Shown piece after piece: positions 25,638-35,023 of a stretch of 64,000 nucleotides of DNA. A program made the position numbers and the translations under genes. The DNA lies in the NCBI RefSeq assembly GCF_000754815.1, contig NZ_KN150747.1:2824896-2888895 (forward strand), written 5' to 3'. The notes below the pieces were generated by a model. The model saw only the letters and a program-made list of their open reading frames with translations. It ran no database searches and was not told the DNA's origin. Positions within the stretch are counted from its first letter, which is position 1. Each line of letters begins with the position of its first letter. The stretch comes from Yersinia ruckeri ATCC 29473 (GTDB lineage: Bacteria; Pseudomonadota; Gammaproteobacteria; Enterobacterales; Enterobacteriaceae).

Positions 25638-26369
25638 ATGGCTCAAAATATCTATGATAATCCGGTATTTTTCGCCGGTTATGCACAGTTAAATCGCTCA
25701 ATTCAGGGGCTGAACGGTGCGCCCGAGTGGAGTTCAATAGCCAATATGTTACCGGATATGTGCGGCATGCAGGTGGTTGATTTAGGCTGTGGATATGGCT
25801 GGTTTTGCCGTTATGCCCGAGAACAAGGTGCTAGCAATATATTGGGTCTTGATGTTTCAGAAAAAATGCTGGCCAAAGCCCATGAAATGACCCGTGATGA
25901 TAAAATAACCTATCGACGACAAGATCTTGAACAACTTCAGTTACCAGAAAATAGCCATGACCTGGCCTACAGTTCATTAGCGTTGCACTATCTCGTTAAT
26001 TTGAGTGATTTATTCAATGTCATTTATCGCTCGCTTAAGCCCGGCGGAAAATTTATTTTCTCCGTAGAACACCCTATTTTCACCGCTCCGAATAAGCAAG
26101 GTTGGCTGACTGATAGTAAAGGTCAGAAGTCGTGGCCGGTTAATCGTTATCAGGATGAAGGTGACCGCATTACCAATTGGTTGGCTGATGGTGTTATTAA
26201 GCAGCACCGGACTCTGGCAACCTATATTAATCTGTTGATCGAAGCTGGGTTTAGATTAACCCGGCTTGAAGAGTGGGGGCCAACGGCACAGCAAATTGCA
26301 GAGCAACCGGCATTGGCAGAAGAAAAAGAACGTCCGATGTTATTACTAGTTTCAGTTATTAAACCCTAA
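25638..26369 (+). CDS. Class I SAM-dependent methyltransferase
   Basis: A 243-aa protein with motif I VVDLGCGYGWFCRYA, motif II LGLDVSEKML, and the post-II region DLAYSSLALHYL. It resembles UbiE/SAM-dependent small-molecule methyltransferases (Methyltransf_11 fold). The start at 25638 has GGAG 7 bp upstream. Substrate unknown; it stands alone before a bidirectional terminator. Confidence 0.8.
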   Translation: MAQNIYDNPVFFAGYAQLNRSIQGLNGAPEWSSIANMLPDMCGMQVVDLGCGYGWFCRYAREQGASNILGLDVSEKMLAKAHEMTRDDKITYRRQDLEQLQLPENSHDLAYSSLALHYLVNLSDLFNVIYRSLKPGGKFIFSVEHPIFTAPNKQGWLTDSKGQKSWPVNRYQDEGDRITNWLADGVIKQHRTLATYINLLIEAGFRLTRLEEWGPTAQQIAEQPALAEEKERPMLLLVSVIKP

Positions 26370-26430
26370 TCTTATTTCGATAAAATTTCCGTGCTTAAAC
26401 ATAAAAACTATTCAGGTTCACCTCAAAATA

Positions 26431-26455
26431 AAAAAACCGCTCAAGGCGGTTTTTT
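26431..26455. terminator. Bidirectional terminator between methyltransferase and csp genes
   Basis: AAAAAACCGC and its complement with a 5-nt loop, A-run on one side and T-run on the other. It ends the methyltransferase gene and the csp pair coming from the right. Confidence 0.85.
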
Positions 26456-26508
26456 ATTTTGACTGAGCTGATTGACTCAGAAATATCGGTATTAGCCGTA
26501 TCGGCCGG

Positions 26509-26778
26509 CCGTTATTGCGTTATTTAAACAGCAACAACATTGGCGGCTGAAGGACCTTTAGCGCCATTCTCAATCGAGAACTCTACGCTCTGGCCTTCGT
26601 CCAGGGTTTTAAAATCGTTGCTCTGAATTGCAGAAAAATGCACAAACACATCTTTGCTACCATCAGTTGGGGTAATAAAGCCAAAACCTTTACCCGCATC
26701 AAACCATTTTACTAAACCAGTCATTTTATTAGACATTGATACTTCCTTCATTTATTTTTTTGTCGCTGCCATAAGGCA
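26509..26778. repeat. Direct repeat copy 1 containing a csp gene
   Basis: This copy matches 26977-27245 base for base except for one T in a T-run before the gene. It covers the whole csp ORF, about 15 bp after it and about 40 bp of its leader. Outside these limits the leaders diverge but keep short shared blocks. Confidence 0.9.
26524..26736 (-). CDS. CspA-type cold-shock protein, copy 1
   Basis: A 70-aa cold-shock domain protein starting [20 protein letters not shown], with RNP1 GFGFI and RNP2 VFVHF. It is closer to E. coli CspA/CspB/CspG than to CspC. The protein is identical to copy 2 at 26992-27204. AAGGAAG lies 6-7 bp before the ATG. A tandem, cold-induced csp duplication giving mono- and bicistronic mRNA is known in pathogenic Yersinia; this appears to be that locus. 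Confidence 0.9.
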   Translation of the reverse strand: MSNKMTGLVKWFDAGKGFGFITPTDGSKDVFVHFSAIQSNDFKTLDEGQSVEFSIENGAKGPSAANVVAV

Positions 26779-26918
26779 TTTATTGTCGGTTTTTTTATTT
26801 ATATGGCGCGTTGGAAGGGCATTCACGGAGAAGGTATCACTTGATAACACTTGTTCGGAGAACTGCTTTACTCACACTGCTGACATAACTTTTACGGTAA
26901 ACCGTTAACACTATTTTA
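26737..26918 (-). promoter_or_regulatory. csp copy 1 leader (cspA-type 5' UTR)
   Basis: The interval shares scattered blocks with the leader of copy 2, such as AAGCAGT-like and GTTATC-like segments, but has diverged. It may be transcribed both from its own promoter and by read-through from copy 2. Confidence 0.4.
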
Positions 26919-26920
26919 CG

Positions 26921-26978
26921 GGAGAGAAATATTCACTGCTCAGGGAAACCCGTCATCGCTATCGGAACCTTTCTCTCC
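26921..26978 (-). other. Long-loop stem between the two csp genes
   Basis: Perfect 9-bp arms GGAGAGAAA and TTTCTCTCC are separated by 40 nt. They lie right after the copy 2 stop, where transcripts either end or continue into copy 1. No T-run follows, so a processing or attenuation role is more likely than simple termination. Confidence 0.4.
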
Positions 26979-27245
26979 GTTATTGCGTTATTTAAACAGC
27001 AACAACATTGGCGGCTGAAGGACCTTTAGCGCCATTCTCAATCGAGAACTCTACGCTCTGGCCTTCGTCCAGGGTTTTAAAATCGTTGCTCTGAATTGCA
27101 GAAAAATGCACAAACACATCTTTGCTACCATCAGTTGGGGTAATAAAGCCAAAACCTTTACCCGCATCAAACCATTTTACTAAACCAGTCATTTTATTAG
27201 ACATTGATACTTCCTTCATTTATTTTTTGTCGCTGCCATAAGGCA
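26977..27245. repeat. Direct repeat copy 2 containing a csp gene
   Basis: Partner of 26509-26778 at an offset of 468 bp. The identity, including silent sites, shows either a recent duplication or ongoing gene conversion. Confidence 0.9.
26992..27204 (-). CDS. CspA-type cold-shock protein, copy 2
   Basis: Identical in protein and DNA to copy 1. It is the promoter-proximal gene of the pair. Its long leader (27205 to about 27400) carries segments resembling the cspA 5' UTR, so cold induction is expected here. It acts as an RNA chaperone that melts mRNA structure at low temperature. Confidence 0.9.
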   Translation of the reverse strand: MSNKMTGLVKWFDAGKGFGFITPTDGSKDVFVHFSAIQSNDFKTLDEGQSVEFSIENGAKGPSAANVVAV

Positions 27246-27400
27246 AAAGAGGCTTGTTATTCAGTTGTTTCTTATGGGGCACTAAAGAAGGAGTTTCGCG
27301 GTGAAGAGATATCTAGTGAGGATAACGCTAATACTGTGAACTGCTTTACTAAAACTGCTTTCATAAGGTCTGTGTTCCAAACCGATAACGCTATTTACTC
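27205..27400 (-). promoter_or_regulatory. Probable cspA-type thermosensing 5' UTR
   Basis: On the minus strand the leader contains ACAGACCTTATGAAAGCAGT followed by a TAGTAAAGCAGTTC-like block and GCGTTATC. This order resembles the start of the E. coli cspA leader. An AT-rich UP-like stretch lies upstream (about 27420-27450). Long csp leaders refold with temperature and control translation. Confidence 0.5.
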
Positions 27401-28025
27401 ATAGCCTTACCTTTTAAGCAAGCCCTATTTTTAAAAATAATTAAATACCCACTTGGACGTCTAGCTGTTTAGACATAAATATATCCGCTGTATGTTTTCT
27501 CGTGTGACCCTTACAGTGAAATTCTTTCACTCATTCGAGATAATATAGTGAAAAATGGCTAATAGATTATTTTCGCTTTTACCCGATTGGCGTTTAGTCA
27601 TTAAAATAATCAGTGGTATTTTCTATAAAATTTGAATAATACCCGTGACGCTGAGGTTAGTACTTAATAAATATACCATAATCCGCCCGAGCCATTTTTG
27701 TACCCAGCGGGTATTATCATGATAATTCATTCAAAGATAGTCTATGCCACTCGATCAAAGAGGAGTGACCCTACCGCTGCTACTACAGCTATTTATTATT
27801 CTCAAAAGCGAGCGCCAGGCCACAACAATCCTCTATACTCGATAAATAAGCGCGCTATACTTCGAATACCGATAGCCGATCCCAGTAGGCGTAATTGTTG
27901 CAGTCAGTTTGAACACGGATAGCGCGGAAGAGCCGGAGCTTACACGTAGTATGTGAGGGATGAGCACTACTCTGTTCAAATGGCAAATAAAATAGCCCTA
28001 ATGGGATAGGCTCTAAGGAGAATGT
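27401..28025. other. Poorly coding stretch before a DUF1482-like gene
   Basis: About 620 bases. The left part is the csp promoter region. The right part (about 27740-27960) has short open frames with no ribosome sites and looks like decayed coding DNA. I cannot name it. Confidence 0.35.
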
Positions 28026-28199
28026 ATGCTTATAGGGTTTGTTCTACTGGTCAGCACATGCGGAATTGATGCTTGTGACGCTCTTCCGGTGTCCGAAGAG
28101 ATATATCCTACACGGCAGGAATGTCTAGCCGTTGCTGCTAAAATTCATCAACGCCGTCCAAATGTCGTGCTGCTTTGCGGTGAAGTTCATCGACAATAA
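28026..28199 (+). CDS. DUF1482-like small protein (YebW-like)
   Basis: A 57-aa ORF, too short for routine calling. AAGGAG lies 6 bp before the ATG. A hydrophobic N-terminus (MLIGFVLLVST) is followed by CGIDACDA, then EIYPTRQECLAVAAKI, and ends LLCGEVHRQ. The VYPT..xC pattern and four cysteines resemble DUF1482 proteins such as E. coli YebW, often found in prophages. Function unknown. Confidence 0.5.
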   Translation: MLIGFVLLVSTCGIDACDALPVSEEIYPTRQECLAVAAKIHQRRPNVVLLCGEVHRQ

Positions 28200-28703
28200 A
28201 AATTCATTAAAATAAATATGTTAGCCAAGCCTTAACAGAACAGGGATAGCAGAAAGAAAATTCTGATACGAAAAATCTCTTGGGACGTTCCGAAACAAGA
28301 ATTGGCTCAAACCTAATTGTATGCTGAATGTTTATCAGGAATGGATTGACAGTTTAGCGGCTGACACTGCGCCACCTACGCTGACGTCACGAGTGAAAGG
28401 ATGGATTTTCATTCTGATGGTTGTGATTAACATACTGTAACCCATCGAAAATGCTGAAAAATATTGCCAACAACCGGTCTTTTTTGCTGGAAAGGTGATC
28501 TTCCAGGCAGCTCAGCCACCCTATTATTCTGCCAGGTTGGATTTACAACAGAACAGGAACTCTCTTACCAAGAGTGATGGTTTTTCGCTGTCAGATGAAG
28601 ACATTTCGCCGACTTTAAATAACTTTACGTTGATTTTCGTAACTACAGTCATTAAAGAATATGTTCTAGATCTGACGTTCGGAAAATTAAATAAGGTATT
28701 CCA
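28200..28703. other. Degenerate stretch with short frames
   Basis: A frame from 28267 to 28440 is open and coding-like (it includes LNVYQEWIDSLAADTAPPTL then a hydrophobic end), but it has no start with a ribosome site and may be a gene remnant. A 71-aa frame at 28495-28710 also lacks a ribosome site. Confidence 0.3.
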
Positions 28704-28955
28704 ATGTTAAACTTATCCAGACCACTAATATTATTCCTACTTTGCGTGATTGTTAGCGGCACTGACTCCGGTATGTTGACCAATTCTCACGCGTTTTCTT
28801 TATATCCCAGCTCCAGTAGCCTCTATGTTCCGACTAGCAATGACTTGGAAGAACTACGGAAAAGTTATGAAGACTCTACCACCAATGCCAGCCATATCAT
28901 TAAAATGGAAAAAAGTGGCAGTCATAAGTTACTGAATAAAACCAGTCACGCCTGA
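28704..28955 (+). CDS. Small exported hypothetical protein
   Basis: An 83-aa ORF with a hydrophobic N-terminus (LILFLLCVIVSG) that could be a signal peptide, then a Ser-rich polar part (SLYPSSSSLYVP) and a basic end. AAGG lies about 8 bp before the ATG. I recognise no family. Confidence 0.4.
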   Translation: MLNLSRPLILFLLCVIVSGTDSGMLTNSHAFSLYPSSSSLYVPTSNDLEELRKSYEDSTTNASHIIKMEKSGSHKLLNKTSHA

Positions 28956-29125
28956 TTTCCCCATCATAGCGTCAGCCTCATTACTCCTCTAGCGCGATAT
29001 CGAGTCTATAAGCACGTATTAACGGTATCTTTACGTTCTGCGAACTGCTGGCTTTCACTGCGGCAAGCATGAACCATTAACCTTCTTTATTCGGTTTTTA
29101 AGCGGCATGGTTGATCAGGTTAACC

Positions 29126-29887
29126 TCAGCAATCAATAAAAGATCCCAGACGATAGCCGTGCTGTTCGATGGCTGGCTTTAGCGTTGGAGAGGTCAAAAT
29201 GTCCAATTCGGTCAGTCGTGGGTAACAATATCCACTGGTCATAAGTCTGTTATCGATAAAAGCCGGATGACACATAATTTCAAGTGAACTTACGCCGATT
29301 AAATCAGCCTGTTCCAGTAACTGTAAAAACGATTGTTCCGAGATCTGCTCGCCATAAAAACCGGCGTCGAAACACTGAGTGCTGCGTGAATGATCCGGAA
29401 GGATACCCCGGAGCCGGGCTTCATTGCGGTCAAGGCGTATCGGCAGTGACTTCTCTTGGGCAAAGGCCGCCACTATTGGATAAATTTGCGGTAACATATG
29501 GACGTGATGATGGCTGTCAATATGGCTGGGCGCATGACCAAAAACAGCAATAAACTTCTCGAATTGGTGACGCAACTCTCTTATTACATCATCCGAATTC
29601 AGTGTTCCTGCCTCCGCATATTGCCATAATAGCTGGCTCAAATTACCCTTTTCATCAACCAATGACGGCACGGCGCTGAGCGGTTGTCCATAGGTCAGCA
29701 CAAAGTGCAATCCCACGGGTAACCCCGGATTTTGCTGGCTGAGTTCCGCCGCGTGATCAATGTCCGCGCCATTCACCATTGCGGTGGTTGATGAAACCAC
29801 ACCGTGTCGGAAGGCTTCAATAATGCCGTAATTCTGACCTTTGCATAGACCAAAATCATCCGCATTCACAATCAGTAACTTATCCAT
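29126..29887 (-). CDS. chbG: Chitooligosaccharide deacetylase ChbG (YdjC family)
   Basis: A 253-aa YdjC-fold enzyme. The metal and catalytic motifs are visible: NADDFG at the N-terminus, [13 protein letters not shown] in the middle, and EIMCHPAF near the end. ChbG removes one acetyl group from chitobiose-6-phosphate, which is needed for ChbR activation and for glucosidase cleavage. It is the last gene of the chb operon here, 48 bp after chbR. Confidence 0.9.
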   Translation of the reverse strand: MDKLLIVNADDFGLCKGQNYGIIEAFRHGVVSSTTAMVNGADIDHAAELSQQNPGLPVGLHFVLTYGQPLSAVPSLVDEKGNLSQLLWQYAEAGTLNSDDVIRELRHQFEKFIAVFGHAPSHIDSHHHVHMLPQIYPIVAAFAQEKSLPIRLDRNEARLRGILPDHSRSTQCFDAGFYGEQISEQSFLQLLEQADLIGVSSLEIMCHPAFIDNRLMTSGYCYPRLTELDILTSPTLKPAIEQHGYRLGSFIDC

Positions 29888-29935
29888 TAATCGTACCTTG
29901 TTAATGTATTCCGCTGTGGCGAAATGAGCGGAAAA

Positions 29936-30778
29936 CTAATGGGATAATCGCTCGGTAACGCCGTAGAATTTCTTGCGGTAGTTGCCCGGAGTAAAAGACG
30001 TCAGTTTCTTGAAATTTTTGATAAATAAAGTGCTATCACTGTAACCCGCCTCAAATGCAATATCTGAAACCAGATAATTCGTCACCTCAAGCTGAGTTTT
30101 AGCAAAATTGATGCGGATTTCATTGATAATTTGCATCGGAGTTTTTTGATAAAAACGCTGCGTCGCTCTGGTGAGATATTCCTGCGTTTTACCGGAAAGC
30201 GCTACCATATTGGCCAAGGCTTTCTCACTAAATTGCGATTTATCATGCATTTTATCCACGGTGGTTTTCAGCCAGAGAGGAATATCATCGTTGGGGGCGG
30301 TTTCTTTATAATGGCAAATACGGTTAGTCACATAAAATGTCAGTAATTCCAATAGCTCCGTCAGTTCATCGTCTTGAACATGGGCTGCGGAAATAGCCGA
30401 CTCGATATAGGAAAGAAAATCCCCTTTCAGACGATACGCCTGTGAAGCGACGATAGTGCGCAACAGTAAATGGCCATAGTGTTTTTCAAAGAACGCTTTG
30501 CTGACGCAGACGTTGAGAATACGCGTCGCGCCAAATTCGTAGAAACTTTGGTGATGGGAGCCAATCGGAATAAAAACAAAGTCTCCGCGTTCTAAAAATA
30601 CGCGCTTGCCGTTGACCTCCTGATAGCACATACCAGTCAGAATCAGCGTGTATTCATAGTAATCATGCCGATGTAAACCAGTGGCACTTTCTGTTTTGTT
30701 GTAAATAAACAAATGGAATTCTTTGTCGTCAAAAAAATCTTTTTTACGTACTAGCCTGACTTCCATCTTATTCACCAT
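29936..30778 (-). CDS. chbR: Chb operon regulator ChbR (AraC family)
   Basis: A 280-aa dual regulator: an N-terminal cupin ([44 protein letters not shown]) that senses the deacetylated sugar phosphate, and a C-terminal AraC domain ([45 protein letters not shown]). It is close to E. coli ChbR throughout. The start is uncertain: ATG at 30778 or 30766 are both possible, the latter with a GGTGA 7 bp before. It lies between chbA and chbG. Confidence 0.88.
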   Translation of the reverse strand: MVNKMEVRLVRKKDFFDDKEFHLFIYNKTESATGLHRHDYYEYTLILTGMCYQEVNGKRVFLERGDFVFIPIGSHHQSFYEFGATRILNVCVSKAFFEKHYGHLLLRTIVASQAYRLKGDFLSYIESAISAAHVQDDELTELLELLTFYVTNRICHYKETAPNDDIPLWLKTTVDKMHDKSQFSEKALANMVALSGKTQEYLTRATQRFYQKTPMQIINEIRINFAKTQLEVTNYLVSDIAFEAGYSDSTLFIKNFKKLTSFTPGNYRKKFYGVTERLSH

Positions 30779-30835
30779 CACTTTAGTATTCAAAATAACC
30801 GACGAATCTGAGCCATAAGCTCAATGTTATCTGGA

Positions 30836-31183
30836 TCAACCTAGCTTTTGGTGCAACTCAATCAGTTCGGTGATCAATTCTCTGGCTAACATTGCATTCA
30901 TTAGATGATCCTGAGCATGCACCAATACCAAAGTGACTTTGGTTTTTCCTTCGCCCTGATCTTCTTCAATCAGTTGAGTTTGTACCAAATGTGCTGCATT
31001 CAATGCCTTGCGGGACTGGGCCATCAATTCCTCGGCCAGAGTAAAATCACCGGTTTTAGCCGATTGAAGTGCTTTGTAAGCGAGGCTGCGAGCCTGGCCT
31101 GCATTGATAATCAGCCCCATTACCACATCTTCCAGCGCACTGCTGGTTTCTTCATTATCAACGATAGAATCTAAATCAAACAT
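30836..31183 (-). CDS. chbA: PTS chitobiose/cellobiose EIIA component
   Basis: A 115-aa PTS lactose/cellobiose IIA protein. Helical, with MGLIINAGQARSLAYKAL, EELMAQSRKALNAAH and the phospho-histidine segment LVLVHAQDHLMNAM. It passes phosphate from HPr to ChbB. It is 12 bp after the GH1 gene in the operon. Confidence 0.9.
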   Translation of the reverse strand: MFDLDSIVDNEETSSALEDVVMGLIINAGQARSLAYKALQSAKTGDFTLAEELMAQSRKALNAAHLVQTQLIEEDQGEGKTKVTLVLVHAQDHLMNAMLARELITELIELHQKLG

Positions 31184-31195
31184 GATATTACTCCG

Positions 31196-32581
31196 TCAGT
31201 TAAAACCATTTTGTCTGGCGACATTGGCAAACCAATAACCGCTTTTTTTCAATGTTCGCGTTTGATCAACCATATTTAACCGAACCAATCCATAGCGATT
31301 TTTATAAGCGTTAAGCCACGACCAGCAGTCGATAAAGGTCCATAAATGATATCCTTTGCAATTGCAGCCTTCTTGCACGGCTTGATGTAGCCAAGTCAAA
31401 TGATCGCGAATAAAATCAATCCTATAATCGTCGTTAACCATACCGGTAGCATCGATAAATTGCTCTTCCCCTTCGACGCCCATGCCATTCTCTGAAATAT
31501 AGCAGGGAATATTGCCATAATTTTCTTTCAAATCTTTCAGTATGTCGTATAGGCCTTTTTCATAAATTTCCCAACCACGGTGAGGATTGATTTTCCGACC
31601 CGGCATAAAATAGAAACTAAATAGATCTTCCGGCGTTTTCACCTGTCCAATAACAACGGGTGTTTCTTTCGCCTGAATGCGTCTTGGCTGATAATAGTTA
31701 ACGCCAAGCAAATCGACCGTCCCGCTCGCAATCAAGTGAGCGTCGCTCGCCTCGATGTGTGGCAATAAATCATGTTGTCGCAACAAGGCAATTAAATCAT
31801 CCGGATAAACCCCTTTGGTCACCGGATCGAGAAAACTCCGGTTCAGCAGTAAATCCGCGTGATGTGCAGCAACCTGGTCTTCGATACTGTCAGAACGAGG
31901 ATAAGTCGGGCTAAGGTTTAAAATGATGCCAATAGTCCCACCTTGTCTCAACTGCCGATACGCTGACACCGCTTTGGCATGCGCCAATACGCAGTGATAA
32001 GCCACCGTGACCGCACGTTTAAAATCAACTATGCAGGGATAATGCAGATCGTTCAGATAACCGGCCTCAACCGGTACAATCGGCTCGTTAAAGGTAAACC
32101 AGTGTTTAACTCTATCGCCAAACAGCATAAAGCAGGTTTTGGCATATCTGGCGTAGGCATCAACTACCGCTGGGTTTTCCCAGCCGCCTTTTTCCTGCAT
32201 ACACAGCGGCATATCAAAGTGGTAAAGATTGATAAACGGCGTGATGCCATTAGCCAATAGGCTATCGATCAGCGCATGATAAAAGGCAATGGCTTTAGGG
32301 TTAAGCTCGCCATCGCCAGTGGGGATCAAGCGGGACCAGGATATTGATGTCCTGAATGTGTTATGTCCCAGCGCCTTTAACAGCAAAATATCCTGTTTAT
32401 AGCAATCGTAAAAGGTTGAGGTATTCTCAGGGCCTATTCGGTCATGAAAACGTTCCGGCGCAATTTCATACCAGTAATCGAAGATATTTTTGCTCTTGCC
32501 ATCCCGCAGTGCGGCGCCTTCGGACTGTGCTGCCGAGGTGGCACTGCCCCACCAAAAATCATCGGAAAATTGATATTTCAT
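31196..32581 (-). CDS. GH1 6-phospho-beta-glucosidase in the chb operon
   Basis: A 461-aa glycoside hydrolase family 1 enzyme with the acid/base motif TFNEP and the nucleophile motif ISENG, beginning FSDDFWWGSATSAAQSEG. It should cleave intracellular 6-phospho disaccharides brought in by the adjacent PTS. In E. coli the operon's hydrolase is the unrelated GH4 enzyme ChbF, located after chbR; here a GH1 enzyme sits between chbC and chbA. The start at 32581 has GGAG 5 bp upstream. Confidence 0.9.
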   Translation of the reverse strand: MKYQFSDDFWWGSATSAAQSEGAALRDGKSKNIFDYWYEIAPERFHDRIGPENTSTFYDCYKQDILLLKALGHNTFRTSISWSRLIPTGDGELNPKAIAFYHALIDSLLANGITPFINLYHFDMPLCMQEKGGWENPAVVDAYARYAKTCFMLFGDRVKHWFTFNEPIVPVEAGYLNDLHYPCIVDFKRAVTVAYHCVLAHAKAVSAYRQLRQGGTIGIILNLSPTYPRSDSIEDQVAAHHADLLLNRSFLDPVTKGVYPDDLIALLRQHDLLPHIEASDAHLIASGTVDLLGVNYYQPRRIQAKETPVVIGQVKTPEDLFSFYFMPGRKINPHRGWEIYEKGLYDILKDLKENYGNIPCYISENGMGVEGEEQFIDATGMVNDDYRIDFIRDHLTWLHQAVQEGCNCKGYHLWTFIDCWSWLNAYKNRYGLVRLNMVDQTRTLKKSGYWFANVARQNGFN

Positions 32582-32626
32582 TCCAGCTCCCGGATCTTCC
32601 TGCCATAAATAAACCCTGCGCAATGA

Positions 32627-33988
32627 TTAGAATTTCAGACTGTTCGCAATCTCTTCTTCACTTTCAATTTCACGATCGATCTCACCCTGTGCCTTGTTGG
32701 CAATAATCACAAAGGGTAGATAAACCAGCGTGGCGATACCGAGGTTAAACAGACTTAGCAGGAGTGCCGCAATACTCCCGTTGGTATTAAAGAATGCACC
32801 TAAACCCGCGGGCATAGTCCAAGGGGCTATATTGGTGATCGGTGGGATAATGCCGCTGTAATAAGCCACCGACGTGATAATGGCCAATATCGGCTGAATC
32901 ATAATGAACGGAATAAACAGCAGTGGATTCATAATGACCGGCAGACCGAATAAAATTGGCTCATTGATCTGGAAGATACTTGCTGGTGCTGCCAGCTTCG
33001 CTACCTGACGATAATCCTCACGACGGGAAGCAATCAAGATGGCAATAATCAGGCCGAGAGTCGCCCCCGTTCCGCCGAGGAAAATGTAGGAATCGACGAA
33101 TGGTTTAGCCCACATATGGAACTCTTTACCCGCTGCCAGTGCAGCATCTACCGAACCATATTGGGTATAAGTCGCCACGTTTTCCAGAGCAAATGGCATC
33201 ATTATGCCACTTTCCAGCGCAGACAATGCCATCGCACCGTGCACCCCAAAGAACCACAGCAGGGAGGAGAACATCACATATACCCAGCCTACGACGTTGC
33301 CCATTTTCGATAATGGCGCTGAGATACTGTCGATAATCACTTGGTGGAAGTTAGTACCATGCTGGCCAAGGGCATAGGCCATCACCCCCATAATCGATAG
33401 GATAATAAAACCGGGGATCACAGCAGAGAATGAACGTGAAACCGAGGTTGGTACGCTGTCCGGCAGGCGGATCACCCAGTTGCGGCGCGTGATAAAGGTA
33501 AACATCTCCGCAACCACTAGCCCGATAATAATACCGGAAATAATATTAGCTCCACCCAACCAGTTAGCCCCCACAGCGTAAGCATCACCAACACTGTATG
33601 GCGTGACGGTCATAAAGGCCGCAACCGCCAACAACGCGGCGGCCAGAGGATCAACTTTTTTCTCTTCGGCTAACGCCATACTGATAAAGAATGGCGTCAT
33701 CAACGACATGATACCGAGAGTACCGTTATAAACGTTCCCGCCAATTCCCTTCCAACCATTCAACATGGTTATTGTATCAGCGTCTAAACGCACCCCCATC
33801 GAGTAGAAGAATGACCCATCACCAAAACTCAAGAACACATTGTTGATCAAAACAAACATCGCTCCGGTCAGGGTGAGCGGCATTAGCCTGATAAATCCGT
33901 TTTTGATGGCGTTAATATGTTGCTGTCTGCCTATTCTAACGGCAAAGGGTAAGATGACTTTTTCCAGAGAAGCAATAAATTGGCTCAC
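32627..33988 (-). CDS. chbC: PTS chitobiose/cellobiose EIIC permease
   Basis: A 453-aa membrane component with about 10 helices. Recognisable parts are [25 protein letters not shown] at the N-terminus and the sugar-site loop with [14 protein letters not shown]. It carries beta-linked disaccharides and is phosphorylation-coupled through ChbB. It lies 12 bp after chbB. Confidence 0.92.
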   Translation of the reverse strand: MSQFIASLEKVILPFAVRIGRQQHINAIKNGFIRLMPLTLTGAMFVLINNVFLSFGDGSFFYSMGVRLDADTITMLNGWKGIGGNVYNGTLGIMSLMTPFFISMALAEEKKVDPLAAALLAVAAFMTVTPYSVGDAYAVGANWLGGANIISGIIIGLVVAEMFTFITRRNWVIRLPDSVPTSVSRSFSAVIPGFIILSIMGVMAYALGQHGTNFHQVIIDSISAPLSKMGNVVGWVYVMFSSLLWFFGVHGAMALSALESGIMMPFALENVATYTQYGSVDAALAAGKEFHMWAKPFVDSYIFLGGTGATLGLIIAILIASRREDYRQVAKLAAPASIFQINEPILFGLPVIMNPLLFIPFIMIQPILAIITSVAYYSGIIPPITNIAPWTMPAGLGAFFNTNGSIAALLLSLFNLGIATLVYLPFVIIANKAQGEIDREIESEEEIANSLKF

Positions 33989-34000
33989 GATAATCCCCTA

Positions 34001-34318
34001 TTATTGTTTTGCTTTTTTTATGGCGGCCACCGCAGTTTTTAACACCCCTAAACCATCGACCTTGCCGTAGAGAAGCGAGTCGATAATTTCAACAGGTTTA
34101 TGGGGAAACATTTTGGTTATTTCAGACAGCATATAGCCAATCTGTGGCCCTAATAGGATCACATCGGCCTCTGGGCCTTTTTCCGCCGCTAACGCTTCTG
34201 GGAACGCATTGATTATGACTGGAACTTCATACTTTTCCGCTTGCGCCTTCATTTTAGAAACCAACAGCGACGTGGACATTCCAGCAGAACAAAACAGATA
34301 AATTTTTTTCTTTTCCAT
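34001..34318 (-). CDS. chbB: PTS chitobiose/cellobiose EIIB component
   Basis: A 105-aa PTS IIB protein; the phospho-cysteine is in [11 protein letters not shown]. It accepts phosphate from ChbA and gives it to the sugar. The start at 34318 has AAAGGTG 7-8 bp upstream. It is the first gene of the operon. Confidence 0.92.
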   Translation of the reverse strand: MEKKKIYLFCSAGMSTSLLVSKMKAQAEKYEVPVIINAFPEALAAEKGPEADVILLGPQIGYMLSEITKMFPHKPVEIIDSLLYGKVDGLGVLKTAVAAIKKAKQ

Positions 34319-34958
34319 ACCCAACACCTTTTGAGGTTCAAAAGACACAAGTTATTGATATGCCAGTTGCAATGGTGAAACTCCGTTTATCTGTACAGCA
34401 CCACTCGCCGAGGTGATTTCCATTGTTCCTGGTTGTCGAGAGTATACGGAGTTGCTTGGTAAGGCAGTAATTCCGTGCTTATATAAATAGTCTATAATTG
34501 ACATTACAGATTGATATTCTTCACACTTCTTACTAATGACATTGTGATGAATATCGCAAAATCGTTATTTATTATCATTGCGAATTAAGTTTAATTCTTT
34601 GATTTTAAACAGATAAAACGTTATGACTTTCGGCATTAATACCGAGTGCTCGCCAGAGAAAAATAAAGGTAACCAAGTCGGCAATAAAGTTAAACAATCT
34701 TATCAATTTGAACTGGCGGCTTGGTCATTCAATCGCCCAGCGCTTTCTTGGCTGAGGGTCAGCATAAGAAGATATAGGTTCATGATGTTTTATTTTATTA
34801 AGAAGACTACGATGCAGGTAAAAATCACGGTGAGTTGTTGCTTTCGATGTGGGTTTTGGCGGACTGGCTTATTTGAAAGACGAAGCATCGCCTTAGGTCA
34901 AAGTGATAAGAGGCATCAAGCGACGCAGTATCTCTATTCTATTTATCCCGTGTGCAGT
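34319..34958. promoter_or_regulatory. chb operon promoter region
   Basis: No convincing gene; a 134-aa frame on the plus strand (34623-35027) has no family resemblance and runs into the rluF end. The interval has AT-rich promoter-like stretches near 34470-34500 and a CRP-like site at 34543-34558. Confidence 0.45.
34543..34558. promoter_or_regulatory. Candidate CRP site upstream of chbB
   Basis: TGTGA-TGAATA-TCGCA matches the CRP half-sites at 9 of 10 positions with the correct 6-bp spacing. E. coli chb is CRP-dependent. The site is about 225 bp before chbB, so a long leader would be needed. Confidence 0.4.
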
Positions 34959-34987
34959 AAAACCCCGTCCTTCATTGCAAGGCGGGG
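34959..34987 (-). terminator. Terminator of rluF
   Basis: CCCCG/CGGGG and CCTT/AAGG stem segments with one bulged base, followed by TTTTAC on the minus strand. Confidence 0.65.
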
Positions 34988-35023
34988 AATCATCATACGG
35001 CGCTATTCTGCCGTTATACGAGC

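Noticed and set aside
27698..27922. 74-aa open frame
   Set aside because: No ribosome site and no protein-like pattern; probably chance in a decayed region.
28495..28710. 71-aa open frame before the 83-aa exported ORF
   Set aside because: No ribosome site at its start and no recognisable domain; it overlaps the start of the next, better supported ORF.
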